From contig NZ_QBKI01000003.1 of the NCBI RefSeq assembly GCF_003054055.1, positions 248,001-312,000 on the forward strand: 64,000 bases of DNA, read 5' to 3'. This document shows positions 31,889 through 40,097 of the stretch, piece after piece. Made by a program: the position numbers and the translations under genes. The stretch comes from Pontibacter mucosus (GTDB taxonomy: Bacteria; Bacteroidota; Bacteroidia; Cytophagales; Hymenobacteraceae). The notes beneath the pieces were generated by a model. That model saw nothing but the letters and a program-made list of their open reading frames with translations. It searched no databases and was not told the origin of the DNA. Position 1 is the stretch's first letter. Every line of letters begins with the position of its first letter.

Positions 31889-34483
31889 TTGAAACAAACT
31901 TTACACGTAACATCCTCCAGCAAATTAGCTGTCAGCTTTTCGCTTTGTTTTAGTTTTCTTAGCCTCTCTGCATCGGCACAAACCACTGCAGCTGATAGCC
32001 TTGTCACGGGGCTTGGCACACATAGAGTAAGCGAAATTACAGAGTCTGTCAGTCAGCTACGGCCCGAAAATTTAAATAAAGGATTCATTACCTCCCCAGA
32101 GCAATTGCTGGTTGGCCGGATACCAGGTTTACGGGTTATTTCAAATGGAGGAGCCCCAGGGGCCGGAGCTGAAATGCTGCTGAGAACCGGAAGCTCGCTC
32201 ACAGCCAGCAGTTCACCTCTGATTATTTTAGATGGCGTCCCGTTCTCAGGGAATGGTGCATCTGATCATGCAGGTGTGCTCACCTTCCTGAACCCTGCGG
32301 ATATTGCCTCAATTACTCTTTTAAAAGATGCCCCACAGGCAGCAATGTATGGTGGGAGGGCGTCAAACGGTGTACTCTACATTACAACCAAAAAAGGAGC
32401 TAAAAATGAAAAAATAAGGCTGCATTACAGTGCAACAGCAGCCATATCGACACTACGCCGGAAAGCCCCTGTGCTTGATGCGAACAGTTTCAGGGACATC
32501 GTAAAAGACCTTTACCCGGACCAGGACCACTTGCTGGGCGCAAGCAACACCGATTGGCAGGATGTCATTTACCGCAAGGCCTTTAGCCACGATCAACACC
32601 TGCAAATGAGCGGTGCCCTTCTTAAAGCAGTGCCTTTTAGTATGTCAGTAGGGCATCTGAAGGAGAACGGCATCCTAAAGGGTTCGAACCAAAGGAGGAA
32701 TTCTTTCTCTGCATCGCTTAACCCAAGCTTACTGAAGGACCACCTGAGCCTGAATTTATACTTTGCGCAGGTAAACCAGAAGCTCCGGGTGGCAGACAAA
32801 GAGGCCATAACCGGCGCCTGGGCTTTCGACCCAACACAGCCCGTGCACCAGGATAACAAGTATGGCGGATATTTCATATACCCGAAATACGGCGTCGAGA
32901 ATCCGCTGAGTATGCTGGAGCAGCGCCACGATTCAGATGAAACCAGGCACCTGCTGGGGCAGGCGCACCTGCAGTATAAGTTCCATTTTTTCCCTTCGCT
33001 TAGCATTAACGCGCGCCATGCTTTCCAAAAGCAGGATAACGAATTTGTAACTTTCAGACCTGCAGACATGTACGCTGTAGCGCACTATAAAGGGTGGGTG
33101 CAACGCAACACGTGGGAGCATAACTGGCATCTAACGGAGTTATTTCTGAACCTGGAGCACGAAATTAAACTTTTGCAGAGCCGCCTGCAGGTAACTTTTG
33201 GCAGTAGGGGAAGAGAAACGGTTCAAAGAGGCCACGACTACGCTCCCCATACTGAAGAGGGCAAAATTATTATGGACCAAGCACGTGAGCGCCACTACCA
33301 GAGTGAATCGGCATCAGCAGGGATGTTTGGAAGTGCTTCGTTCACCTATAAAGATAAGTATACGCTGCATGCTGCAGGCTCCCGGCATGATTTCTCAGCG
33401 TTGAACATGCATACAAAACCTTTGCTCTCCGGAGGTTTGGGCGCATCCTGGGACATTGCCAGCGAAACTTTTCTCAAGGGCAACCCCTGGCTTTCGGAGC
33501 TCCGGGTATACACGAACTATGGCAGGCATGCAAACCCCGATGCCATGGGACGCAAGCATTTTAGGGACAGGCAAATAACGGCAGAAACTACCACTAAGTG
33601 GAACGCAGGCATGCATGGAGCTTTCTGGGATGGCAAACTGCAGGGCAACATAAACTTTTATACTTCTATAACCGATGATATGGTGCTAAATGCACTCGTA
33701 CCCTTTGCATCAAGCCAATTCCGTCTTCCTTTAAACTTAGGTAAGTATAAGGCAACAGGAGTAGAGGTAGACTTGAATTATGTGCTTCGGGAATCCTCTT
33801 CTTTTTATTGGCAGGTTGGGACTCATTTAACCACAACCAACTCTGAGGTGCTAGAACTTGCTGATGGGTACCGTTATTTCCAGTATCCTGATGAAAGGTT
33901 TGCATTAGGCTTGGAGAAAGGCTCCCAGGTGCGTGCCTTTTACCTGCTGGAGCAGCTTTACGACGAAGAGGGATTACCAATACCGGGTAAGTATAAACCA
34001 AATGAATACGGCCACGTTCTTCCGCGCTTATCTCGTTCGTCGGATCCGGCTTATTTGGTTGGGTTCAGCACTGATGTAAAGTATAAAAAGCTCGGGGCGA
34101 GCTTGTTGCTGAACGGTGCGGTTGGTCAGCATATTTACAATCATGCCGGTGATAGGGCGAGTCGAGTTTCCCCCAATTTTGATAAGGGGTACCTTGTAAA
34201 CGGTACAAGAACCTTCGTGGAGACTGAGTACAGAAGCCCACTCTATCAAAGTGATTTTTATTTAGAGAAAGGCTCATTCCTGCGCTTGCAGTACCTTAAC
34301 TTTAGCTATGACTTCAGTAGTGGCTCTTCAGAAAAAGTCGGGTTGAGAGGAATGGCCACAGTGCAAAATGCCTTTGTTTTGACAAAGTATAGCGGCCAGG
34401 ATCCCGAAGTTAAAGATGGCATCGACTATGGCCAGTATCCGCAGCCAACTACTTTCTCACTAGGCATTAGCATGCAGCTGTAA
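31889..34483 (+). CDS. SusC/RagA-type TonB-dependent receptor, short orphan form
   Basis: 864 residues from a TTG at 31889; no ATG lies at the right place and the following SSKLAVSFSLCFSFLSLSASAQ is a clear signal peptide. The plug shows the SusC pattern SPEQLLVGRIPGLRVISNGG, LLRTGSSLTASSSPLIILDGVP and LKDAPQAAMYGGRASNGVLYITTKKG. The rest is a 22-strand-type barrel ending TTFSLGISMQL. It lacks the N-terminal carboxypeptidase-like domain that usually precedes the plug in SusC, and no SusD gene follows; a terminator comes 3 bases after the stop. Its bases look more A/T-rich than neighbouring genes, which may point to later acquisition. Substrate unknown. Confidence 0.85.
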   Translation: MKQTLHVTSSSKLAVSFSLCFSFLSLSASAQTTAADSLVTGLGTHRVSEITESVSQLRPENLNKGFITSPEQLLVGRIPGLRVISNGGAPGAGAEMLLRTGSSLTASSSPLIILDGVPFSGNGASDHAGVLTFLNPADIASITLLKDAPQAAMYGGRASNGVLYITTKKGAKNEKIRLHYSATAAISTLRRKAPVLDANSFRDIVKDLYPDQDHLLGASNTDWQDVIYRKAFSHDQHLQMSGALLKAVPFSMSVGHLKENGILKGSNQRRNSFSASLNPSLLKDHLSLNLYFAQVNQKLRVADKEAITGAWAFDPTQPVHQDNKYGGYFIYPKYGVENPLSMLEQRHDSDETRHLLGQAHLQYKFHFFPSLSINARHAFQKQDNEFVTFRPADMYAVAHYKGWVQRNTWEHNWHLTELFLNLEHEIKLLQSRLQVTFGSRGRETVQRGHDYAPHTEEGKIIMDQARERHYQSESASAGMFGSASFTYKDKYTLHAAGSRHDFSALNMHTKPLLSGGLGASWDIASETFLKGNPWLSELRVYTNYGRHANPDAMGRKHFRDRQITAETTTKWNAGMHGAFWDGKLQGNINFYTSITDDMVLNALVPFASSQFRLPLNLGKYKATGVEVDLNYVLRESSSFYWQVGTHLTTTNSEVLELADGYRYFQYPDERFALGLEKGSQVRAFYLLEQLYDEEGLPIPGKYKPNEYGHVLPRLSRSSDPAYLVGFSTDVKYKKLGASLLLNGAVGQHIYNHAGDRASRVSPNFDKGYLVNGTRTFVETEYRSPLYQSDFYLEKGSFLRLQYLNFSYDFSSGSSEKVGLRGMATVQNAFVLTKYSGQDPEVKDGIDYGQYPQPTTFSLGISMQL

Positions 34484-34485
34484 AG

Positions 34486-34525
34486 CAACAGCCTGAAGCG
34501 ATAACTTCAGGCTGTTGCGTTTTTA
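34486..34525. terminator. Terminator between the SusC-like and SDR genes
   Basis: CAACAGCCTGAAG (34486-34498) pairs perfectly with CTTCAGGCTGTTG (34505-34517) around a 6-base loop, followed by a T tract on the plus strand. It may also serve the convergent SDR gene. Confidence 0.85.
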
Positions 34526-34543
34526 TACTTTAGAAGAATAAGC

Positions 34544-35260
34544 TTACGGATTAGTAGACCAGATACCGGCCTCTTTCACAAACACGCGACGGTTTAGCTT
34601 GAGCTGGGCGATGATGAGTTCGGCGAAGTCCTCGGCTTGCATCACGCGGTCTGGGTTGCCGTCAGTCAGCTTCAGGTCGATGGCCATGTCGGTGGCAACG
34701 GTGCTCGGGGTAAGGGTGCTTACGCGGATATTGTGCTTGCGCACCTCCTGCATCAGCGACTCCGACATCCCAATCAAACCGAACTTTGACGCGCTGTAGG
34801 CGCTGGTTACCGGGGCACCTTTCTGGCCGGCGGTAGAAGAGATATTCACGATGTCACCGGTCTGGCGCTCGATCATCTCCGGCAGTACGGCACGCGTAAC
34901 ATAGTATGGCCCCAGCAGGTTTACCTTGATGATGCTTTCCCATTTCTCCGGCTCCAGCTCCAGGAACTTGCCAAAAGCGCCCACGCCTGCGTTGTTAATC
35001 AGGATGTCGATGGCGCCTAGTTGTGCACGGGCCTCATCCACGGCCTTGTTCACCGCGTTTATATCGGTCACATCAGCGGTTACAACAGCAGCTTTTACGC
35101 CTTTGGCCTTCACTTCCCCGGCCACTTGCTCCAGTTGTGCGGTGGTGCGGGCCATCAGCGCCACGTTTACGCCTTCCGCAGCCAGTGCTATCGCGATAGC
35201 CCGTCCGATGCCTTTTCCGGCGCCGGTTACCAGGGCGTTCTTACCTTTCAATGATTCCAT
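34544..35260 (-). CDS. Short-chain dehydrogenase/reductase (3-ketoacyl-ACP reductase-like)
   Basis: 238 residues of a classical SDR. The NAD(P)-binding GAGKGIGRA motif lies at residues 13-21, followed by NNAGVG, the catalytic Ser in [10 protein letters not shown] and YSASK as the Tyr-Lys pair. The closest look is a FabG-like 3-ketoacyl reductase ([29 protein letters not shown]), but the C-terminus ([14 protein letters not shown]) differs from FabG proper, so the substrate is not assigned. It diverges from the 2'-5' RNA ligase-like gene, with only 41 bases between starts. Confidence 0.88.
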   Translation of the reverse strand: MESLKGKNALVTGAGKGIGRAIAIALAAEGVNVALMARTTAQLEQVAGEVKAKGVKAAVVTADVTDINAVNKAVDEARAQLGAIDILINNAGVGAFGKFLELEPEKWESIIKVNLLGPYYVTRAVLPEMIERQTGDIVNISSTAGQKGAPVTSAYSASKFGLIGMSESLMQEVRKHNIRVSTLTPSTVATDMAIDLKLTDGNPDRVMQAEDFAELIIAQLKLNRRVFVKEAGIWSTNP

Positions 35261-35301
35261 ATGCTTTTATTAAATGTTTGTTACTACAAAGATACTTCAA
35301 G

Positions 35302-35862
35302 ATGGGCAGCAATGTTAGTTGCGTCGCGAAAGAAAGGGGTGAAAATCTAAGAAGGCCTCTTATACTTACCTTGGAGCTGGATGCGGAAAGCAGCCTTTTC
35401 TTTAACGAGCAGCGGCGTTTATACTTTCCGAAAGAGCGAAACTTCCTGGAGGCGCACCTGACCCTGTTCCACCACCTGCCGCCGCAGCACCTAGAGGAAA
35501 TCCAGCAGGAGATAACGCAGCTGTGCCAGAAACAGGAAATTATGCTTTTGCAGGTGGCTGAGGTGCGGATGATGGGAAGGGGAGTTGCCTACAAACTCGA
35601 GAGCGAAACCTTGCAACAGCTGCACAGGCACTTGCAAGAACTGTGGCAACCCTGGTTAACACCGCAGGATAGGCAAAAGCTATGGGCGCACGTAACGGTG
35701 CAGAACAAGGTAGCGCCAGACAAGGCAAGGGAACTGCATCAACACCTTAACGTCACCTTTGAGCCTTTTGCTGCCACCGGCGTGGGGCTGCAGCTTTGGG
35801 CGTACCAGGGCGGCCCCTGGCAGTGGCTCAGCAGCTATCCGTTACAAAAATCAGATTTGTAA
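35302..35862 (+). CDS. 2H phosphoesterase / 2'-5' RNA ligase-like protein
   Basis: From the ATG at 35302 the product is 186 residues. Two HxT/S-type motifs mark the 2H fold: AHLTLFHHLPP near residue 55 and AHVTVQNKV near residue 131, about 75 residues apart as usual. Members open cyclic phosphodiesters or join RNA ends, and bacterial roles are largely undefined. The extra upstream frame has no family character. The last 12 bases overlap the 3' end of the convergent aminotransferase gene. Confidence 0.8.
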   Translation: MGSNVSCVAKERGENLRRPLILTLELDAESSLFFNEQRRLYFPKERNFLEAHLTLFHHLPPQHLEEIQQEITQLCQKQEIMLLQVAEVRMMGRGVAYKLESETLQQLHRHLQELWQPWLTPQDRQKLWAHVTVQNKVAPDKARELHQHLNVTFEPFAATGVGLQLWAYQGGPWQWLSSYPLQKSDL

Positions 35863-36663
35863 ACCGTTGCGCAGTTCTTCCAGAAAGGAATTTCGTTGGT
35901 TTAGCTCCCGGCCATTTATACTTGCCACGGCCCTGATGCCAGTCACGTTGGCCGCAAAAACAGCATCAGCTAAGTATAAACCATCCGGATTGTGTTGTAC
36001 CTGCGCTACGGCTATACTTTTGCCACTGCACCAGGCCAGAATATTGCGGCGCAAAATACCATTCACACAGCCGGTGGACAGCTCAGGAGTATAGAGCACG
36101 CCCTCTTTCAACCAAAAGATATTGGAGGAAATCAACTCAGCTACTTTACCCTGCGGATTGAGGAGCAGCATGTCGTCTTGACCTTGTTTTTCGAGTCCGG
36201 CCATCACATAAAGCGGCGCGTTGGGCCCTTTAAAATGCGAAAGCGAAGTATAAGCAGTGCGCACGTGTTGGCAGATGCCCAGGTGCAGCGGCTTGTCTGC
36301 CGCAGGCGTGGCAGGGGCAGCGGTGGCCAGCCAATTCACCTGGTTGGTTTGCGGGGTATAAAGCCCGGCGCCGGCACGCCATACTTTCAGCTTGAGCCGG
36401 CCATACTTTTCTGCTTTCTGCAGCCGTGCCAGTACCAGCAGTTTTGCTTCCAATTCCCCGGAAAAAAAATAGGAGGGAAGCTCGAGTTGCAGCGCCAGAG
36501 CGGCCTCCCCGATGCGCTCCAGGTGGCTGTGCCAGAAGCGGATACGCCCGTCCTGCAGGATAGCCGTCTCAAAAAAACCGTCGTTATACTGAAAAGCCCG
36601 GTCGTGGAGCGGCAGGCGCAGCTCGCTTTCGGGCAGCTGCTGGTTGTTGTAAAGTATAAACAA
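35851..36663 (-). CDS. Aminotransferase class IV (4-amino-4-deoxychorismate lyase / branched-chain type)
   Basis: The true start is probably the TTG at 36663, giving MFILYNNQQLPESELRLPLHDRAFQYNDGFFETAIL as the usual start of the class IV fold (seen in parts as LPLHDRAFQYNDGFFET); the frame is open far upstream but not protein-like there. The PLP lysine is in RLKLKVWRAG, the signature ISSNIFWLKEGVLYTPELSTGCVNGILRRNIL (in parts) completes the family pattern. 270 residues is closest to PabC-type lyases of folate synthesis. The TTG start region itself contains the TATACTT word. Its 3' end overlaps the convergent 2H phosphoesterase gene by 12 bases. Confidence 0.82.
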   Translation of the reverse strand: MFILYNNQQLPESELRLPLHDRAFQYNDGFFETAILQDGRIRFWHSHLERIGEAALALQLELPSYFFSGELEAKLLVLARLQKAEKYGRLKLKVWRAGAGLYTPQTNQVNWLATAAPATPAADKPLHLGICQHVRTAYTSLSHFKGPNAPLYVMAGLEKQGQDDMLLLNPQGKVAELISSNIFWLKEGVLYTPELSTGCVNGILRRNILAWCSGKSIAVAQVQHNPDGLYLADAVFAANVTGIRAVASINGRELNQRNSFLEELRNGLQI

Positions 36664-36777
36664 GTGCCTGTTGCGTTGGTTAAGGTATAAAAGTAAGGTA
36701 TAGCTGCCATACTTCCACGGGGCATTCCTAAAAACCGACCCGCCCTGAAAGCGTACTATAAAGTATAAGCTCCCACT

Positions 36778-37455
36778 ATGATTACCAGAAGTATACTCGT
36801 TTACGTGGTCTTGCTTTTCGGCCTGGCCTCCTGCTCTGAATACAGCGCGTCCGAACGCCTGATGATGACCGGCAGCGAAGCGTCCGCAGAACAGGAAGCA
36901 GATACCGTTGGCCTGCCCAGCGCTGTGTTTGCCGGCGGGTGTTTCTGGTGCACCGAGGCTTACTTTGAGCGCCTGCAGGGCGTGACAGCGGTTATCTCCG
37001 GTTATTCCGGTGGCAAGCAGAAAAAGCCGACCTATGAGCAGGTTAGCTCCGGCCTGACAGACCATGCGGAGGCGGTAGAAGTGTTCTATAACCCGCGCCA
37101 GATAAGCTACCAGGAGCTGCTGGAGGTGTTCTTCGCCACCCACGACCCGACTACCCTCAACCGACAGGGCCCCGATGTGGGCAAGCAGTACCGCTCCATT
37201 GTCTTTTATAAAACGCCGGAAGAGCAGAAGCAGGCAATGGCCTATATCCGGCAACTGGAAGAAGCAGGCGCTTATAAAAACCCCATCGTAACGAAAGTGC
37301 AGCCCTTTGAAAAATTCTGGCCGGCCGAGGCGTACCACCAGGATTATTACCGCCGCAACCCCGACGACCCCTATGTAGTTTCGGTGGCCATGCCGAAAGT
37401 GACCAAGTTTGAGGACAACTTCCGGGACAAGCTGAAACCGGAGTATGTAGAATAG
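36778..37455 (+). CDS. msrA: Peptide methionine-(S)-sulfoxide reductase MsrA, lipoprotein form
   Basis: 225 residues. A lipoprotein signal (LFGLASC, Cys19) and a short linker precede the MsrA domain, which begins SAVFAGGCFWCTEAYFERL with the nucleophile Cys55. Other family blocks are GVTAVISGYSGGKQKKPTYEQV, THDPTTLNRQGPDVGKQYRSIVFY and FWPAEAYHQDYYRRNP. The enzyme reduces the S-epimer of oxidised methionine and here would repair envelope proteins, tethered to a membrane. No C-terminal MsrB domain is fused. The holin-like gene follows 73 bases later. Confidence 0.95.
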   Translation: MITRSILVYVVLLFGLASCSEYSASERLMMTGSEASAEQEADTVGLPSAVFAGGCFWCTEAYFERLQGVTAVISGYSGGKQKKPTYEQVSSGLTDHAEAVEVFYNPRQISYQELLEVFFATHDPTTLNRQGPDVGKQYRSIVFYKTPEEQKQAMAYIRQLEEAGAYKNPIVTKVQPFEKFWPAEAYHQDYYRRNPDDPYVVSVAMPKVTKFEDNFRDKLKPEYVE

Positions 37456-37528
37456 GGTATCCGCTATACCTATTTTGCCTGATGCACGTAGTAAAGTCAG
37501 AATTTATTATCCACTATATCATAAAACT

Positions 37529-37933
37529 ATGGGATTTATAATTGATTTACTCGTGAGCGCCGGCGTTATACTTCTGCTGTCGTATCTTCTGCCCAGTGTG
37601 CATGTCAAAAGTTTCTGGACCGCCCTGTGGGTGGCTTTTCTGATTGGCCTTTTCAATGCCACCATCGGCTGGATCCTGGGAGGCATCCTCAACCTGGTGT
37701 CTTTTTTTCTGATTGAGGCCATTGTGAGCATCATCGTGACGGCGCTTATGATCAAGCTCGTTGATAAATTGGTCGGCAATTTTAAGGTGGATGGGTTCCT
37801 GCCCGCCATTATCATCGCCATTGCCACGGCGCTGGCCCTTTACCTGGTGGGTATGGCCCGCGGCGAGGATGAGGATTACTCGCTCAAATATCCTAATGAT
37901 CAACCTAAGGTAGAATATGTGGCGCAAGCCTAA
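37529..37933 (+). CDS. Phage-holin-family / DUF-type four-helix membrane protein
   Basis: From the ATG at 37529 the product is 134 residues with about four membrane helices (IIDLLVSAGVILLLSYLL, FWTALWVAFLIGLFNATIGW, LNLVSFFLIEAIVSIIVTAL, PAIIIAIATALALYLVG). The NATIGW segment is the conserved turn of the 'phage holin family IV' small membrane proteins (family from memory), which are widespread in Bacteroidota chromosomes and need not be phage-derived. The acidic C-terminal tail faces the cytoplasm or periplasm. The frame extends 18 codons upstream without the family pattern. Confidence 0.75.
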   Translation: MGFIIDLLVSAGVILLLSYLLPSVHVKSFWTALWVAFLIGLFNATIGWILGGILNLVSFFLIEAIVSIIVTALMIKLVDKLVGNFKVDGFLPAIIIAIATALALYLVGMARGEDEDYSLKYPNDQPKVEYVAQA

Positions 37934-37951
37934 CTGTAAAGTATAAAGTAT

Positions 37952-37990
37952 AAAGGCCTGTGCCGCAGTAAGCAGCACAGGCCTTTATTT
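37952..37990 (+). terminator. Terminator of the holin-like gene
   Basis: AAAGGCCTGTGC (37952-37963) pairs with GCACAGGCCTTT (37975-37986) around an 11-base loop. Two AAGTATA-type words lie just before it. Confidence 0.8.
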
Positions 37991-38006
37991 TCCCCATTAA
38001 ACGATA

Positions 38007-38372
38007 CTATACCTGTGGCAGCTGCTCCATTTCCTCGGGCGTGAAAATCCGGGAGCGGATGTGAAAACGAACCCCCAGCGGAATCTCCAGCGAGAAGCTG
38101 GAGCCGCGGCCAGGTATGACGTCCAGCGTTAGCTGCGTGTGTTTCCAGTACTCATACTGATCCCGGGCGATGTAGAACTTGCAGCCGTGTACCTCGCCGA
38201 GCAGCACGTCGCTTTCGCCCACCTTAAATTCGCCTTCCGCAAAGCACATGGGCTGCGAACCGTCGCAACAGCCGCCACTTTGGTGGAACATCAGCGGACC
38301 ATACTTCTCGCGCAGCTCATCAATTACGGCCTCGGCGGCCTCGGTCACTTTCACGCGCTCAACCTTTTCCAT
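38007..38372 (-). CDS. DUF779 family protein, aldehyde dehydrogenase partner
   Basis: From the ATG at 38372 the product is 121 residues. The DUF779 core is clear: FHQSGGCCDGSQPMCF with the paired cysteines, followed by VLLGEVHGCKFYIARDQYEYW and the LTLDVIPGRGSSFSLE strand. DUF779 genes nearly always accompany aldehyde dehydrogenases, and a role in metal or redox support has been suggested but not shown. It is the second gene of the operon, after the aldehyde dehydrogenase (stop at 38437). A hairpin with a T tract separates the two. Confidence 0.9.
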   Translation of the reverse strand: MEKVERVKVTEAAEAVIDELREKYGPLMFHQSGGCCDGSQPMCFAEGEFKVGESDVLLGEVHGCKFYIARDQYEYWKHTQLTLDVIPGRGSSFSLEIPLGVRFHIRSRIFTPEEMEQLPQV

Positions 38373-38383
38373 ACATTCTGCTT

Positions 38384-38422
38384 TAAAAAAGTAGCCCCGC
38401 CGATTTTGCACCGGCAGGGCTA
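38384..38422 (-). terminator. Intercistronic hairpin between the ALDH and DUF779 genes
   Basis: On the minus strand AGCCCTGCCGG pairs with CGGCGGGGCT (plus coordinates about 38392-38421), followed by a run of six T at 38384-38389. It lies between the aldehyde dehydrogenase stop (38437) and the DUF779 start (38372). It could reduce read-through or stabilise the upstream mRNA. Confidence 0.55.
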
Positions 38423-38436
38423 TACTTAACTATCCA

Positions 38437-39969
38437 TTAAAAGAAGCCCAGCTTGTTCTTGTTGTAAGAGATGAGCATGTTCTTGGTCTGGCGGTAGTGG
38501 TTGAGCATCATCTTGTGTGTCTCGCGGCCAAAACCCGACTTCTTGTAGCCTCCAAACGGTGCGTGCGCCGGATAGGCATGGTAGCAGTTCACCCACACGC
38601 GGCCTGCCTGTATGGCACGCGGTATCTGGTAAATCTCGTGTGCGTCGCGGGTCCAGAGACCGGCTCCCAGGCCGTAGAGCGTATCATTGGCAATGGACAC
38701 AGCCTCTTCCGCAGTCTTGAACGTGGTGGCCGATACCACCGGTCCGAAGATTTCTTCCTGAAACACGCGCATTTTGTTGTGGCCCTTAAAGATGGTCGGC
38801 TCGATGTAGTAACCGTTCTCCAGTCCGTTGTTGAGTTTGGCCACGCCTCCGCCTACCAGCACCTCTGCGCCTTCCTGCTTACCGATGTCCATGTAGGAGA
38901 GGATTTTCTCGAACTGGTCGTTGGAGGCCTGGGCGCCCATGGTGGTGTCTTCGGAAAGCGGGTTGCCCACTTTGATGGCCTTGGTACGCGCCACCACGCG
39001 CTCCATAAAGCGGTCGAAAATGCTCTCGTGGATAATCAAACGGGATGGACAGGTGCAGATCTCGCCCTGGTTGAGGGCAAACATCACCGCGCCTTCCACG
39101 CATTTATCGAAGAACTCGTCGTCGGCCTGGGCAATGCTGGGCATGAAAATGTTCGGCGACTTGCCTCCTAGCTCCATCGTTACCGGAACCAGGTTTTCGG
39201 AGGCATATTGCATGATTAGGCGGCCAGTCGTGGTTTCGCCGGTAAAAGCTACTTTGGCTACGCGTGGGGAGGAAGCTAAAGGCTTGCCCGCTTCCGGTCC
39301 GAAGCCGGTGACCACATTCAATACACCTGGGGGCAAGAGGTCCTGGATAAGCTCCATCAGCACCATGATGCTGGTCGGCGTTTGCTCGGCAGGCTTCAGC
39401 ACCACGGTACAGCCGGCAGCCAGGGCAGGGGCCATTTTCCAAGTGGCCATCAACAGCGGGAAGTTCCAGGGAATAATCTGGCCCACCACGCCAATCGGCT
39501 CCTGCAGGTTTATACTTACGGTGTGCTCATCCAGCTCCGACATGGTACTCTCATCGGCGCGGATAACGCCGGCAAAATAACGGAAATGGTCAATGGCCAG
39601 CGGAATATCGGCTGCGCGGGTTTCGCGGATGGCCTTGCCGTTGTCCACGGTTTCCACGCGGGCCAGCATCTCCAGGTTCTTTTCCATGCGGTCGGCGATT
39701 TCGAGCAGGATTTTACTGCGGGTGCCCGCCGAGGTTCTGGACCAGGAAGGGAAGGCGCGGTGGGCGGCATCCAGGGCCCGGTCGATGTCTTCTTTGGTGC
39801 CGCGGGCGGCTTTGGTAAAGGGTTTGCCGTCGATGGGCGAGATGTTGTCGAAGTACTCCCCGTTGGCAGGGGCCACCCATTCGCCGCCTATAAAATGCTC
39901 ATACTTTTCTTTGAACTGCGGCCGCTCCAGTACGGCAGACTGTTCCTGTGGCATTGCTACTGAATCCAT
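38437..39969 (-). CDS. Aldehyde dehydrogenase (AldB/ExaC-like)
   Basis: 510 residues of the NAD(P)-dependent ALDH superfamily. Residues visible include the oxyanion Asn in [20 protein letters not shown], the glycine motif [11 protein letters not shown], the catalytic Glu in [10 protein letters not shown] and the catalytic Cys in [11 protein letters not shown]. The C-terminal [29 protein letters not shown] fits the AldB/ExaC acetaldehyde-type subgroup. Partner DUF779 follows downstream, and an AraC-type regulator gene lies divergently upstream. Oxidation of acetaldehyde or related aldehydes is an inference from that subgroup. Confidence 0.93.
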   Translation of the reverse strand: MDSVAMPQEQSAVLERPQFKEKYEHFIGGEWVAPANGEYFDNISPIDGKPFTKAARGTKEDIDRALDAAHRAFPSWSRTSAGTRSKILLEIADRMEKNLEMLARVETVDNGKAIRETRAADIPLAIDHFRYFAGVIRADESTMSELDEHTVSINLQEPIGVVGQIIPWNFPLLMATWKMAPALAAGCTVVLKPAEQTPTSIMVLMELIQDLLPPGVLNVVTGFGPEAGKPLASSPRVAKVAFTGETTTGRLIMQYASENLVPVTMELGGKSPNIFMPSIAQADDEFFDKCVEGAVMFALNQGEICTCPSRLIIHESIFDRFMERVVARTKAIKVGNPLSEDTTMGAQASNDQFEKILSYMDIGKQEGAEVLVGGGVAKLNNGLENGYYIEPTIFKGHNKMRVFQEEIFGPVVSATTFKTAEEAVSIANDTLYGLGAGLWTRDAHEIYQIPRAIQAGRVWVNCYHAYPAHAPFGGYKKSGFGRETHKMMLNHYRQTKNMLISYNKNKLGFF

Positions 39970-40035
39970 AGGTTATAGTTTTTTAGGTTAAAGAACGATA
40001 CCCCAAGGTCAGCTTTTCCCTTATTTCTTTCTCAA

Positions 40036-40069
40036 CTTATCGTCTCATTCTTTCTTCTTATCGTATCAT
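40036..40069. promoter_or_regulatory. Direct-repeat operator between the aldehyde dehydrogenase and AraC genes
   Basis: CTTATCGTCTCAT (40036-40048) and CTTATCGTATCAT (40057-40069) differ at one base and are 21 bases apart, two turns of the helix. This is the geometry of AraC-family binding sites. A reverse half site ACGATA lies at 39995-40000. The pair sits 29 bases upstream of the regulator's ATG and about 70 bases from the aldehyde dehydrogenase start. Confidence 0.6.
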
Positions 40070-40097
40070 GTTAAGTATAAAATTTTAGACTTTGCTT

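Noticed and set aside
36664-37338. Upstream extension of the aminotransferase frame to 495 residues
   Set aside because: The extra 225 residues are antisense to msrA and show no domain; the family start lies at the TTG at 36663.
37529-37933. Prophage remnant suggested by the holin-family name
   Set aside because: No other phage gene adjoins it, and this family is common in Bacteroidota chromosomes.
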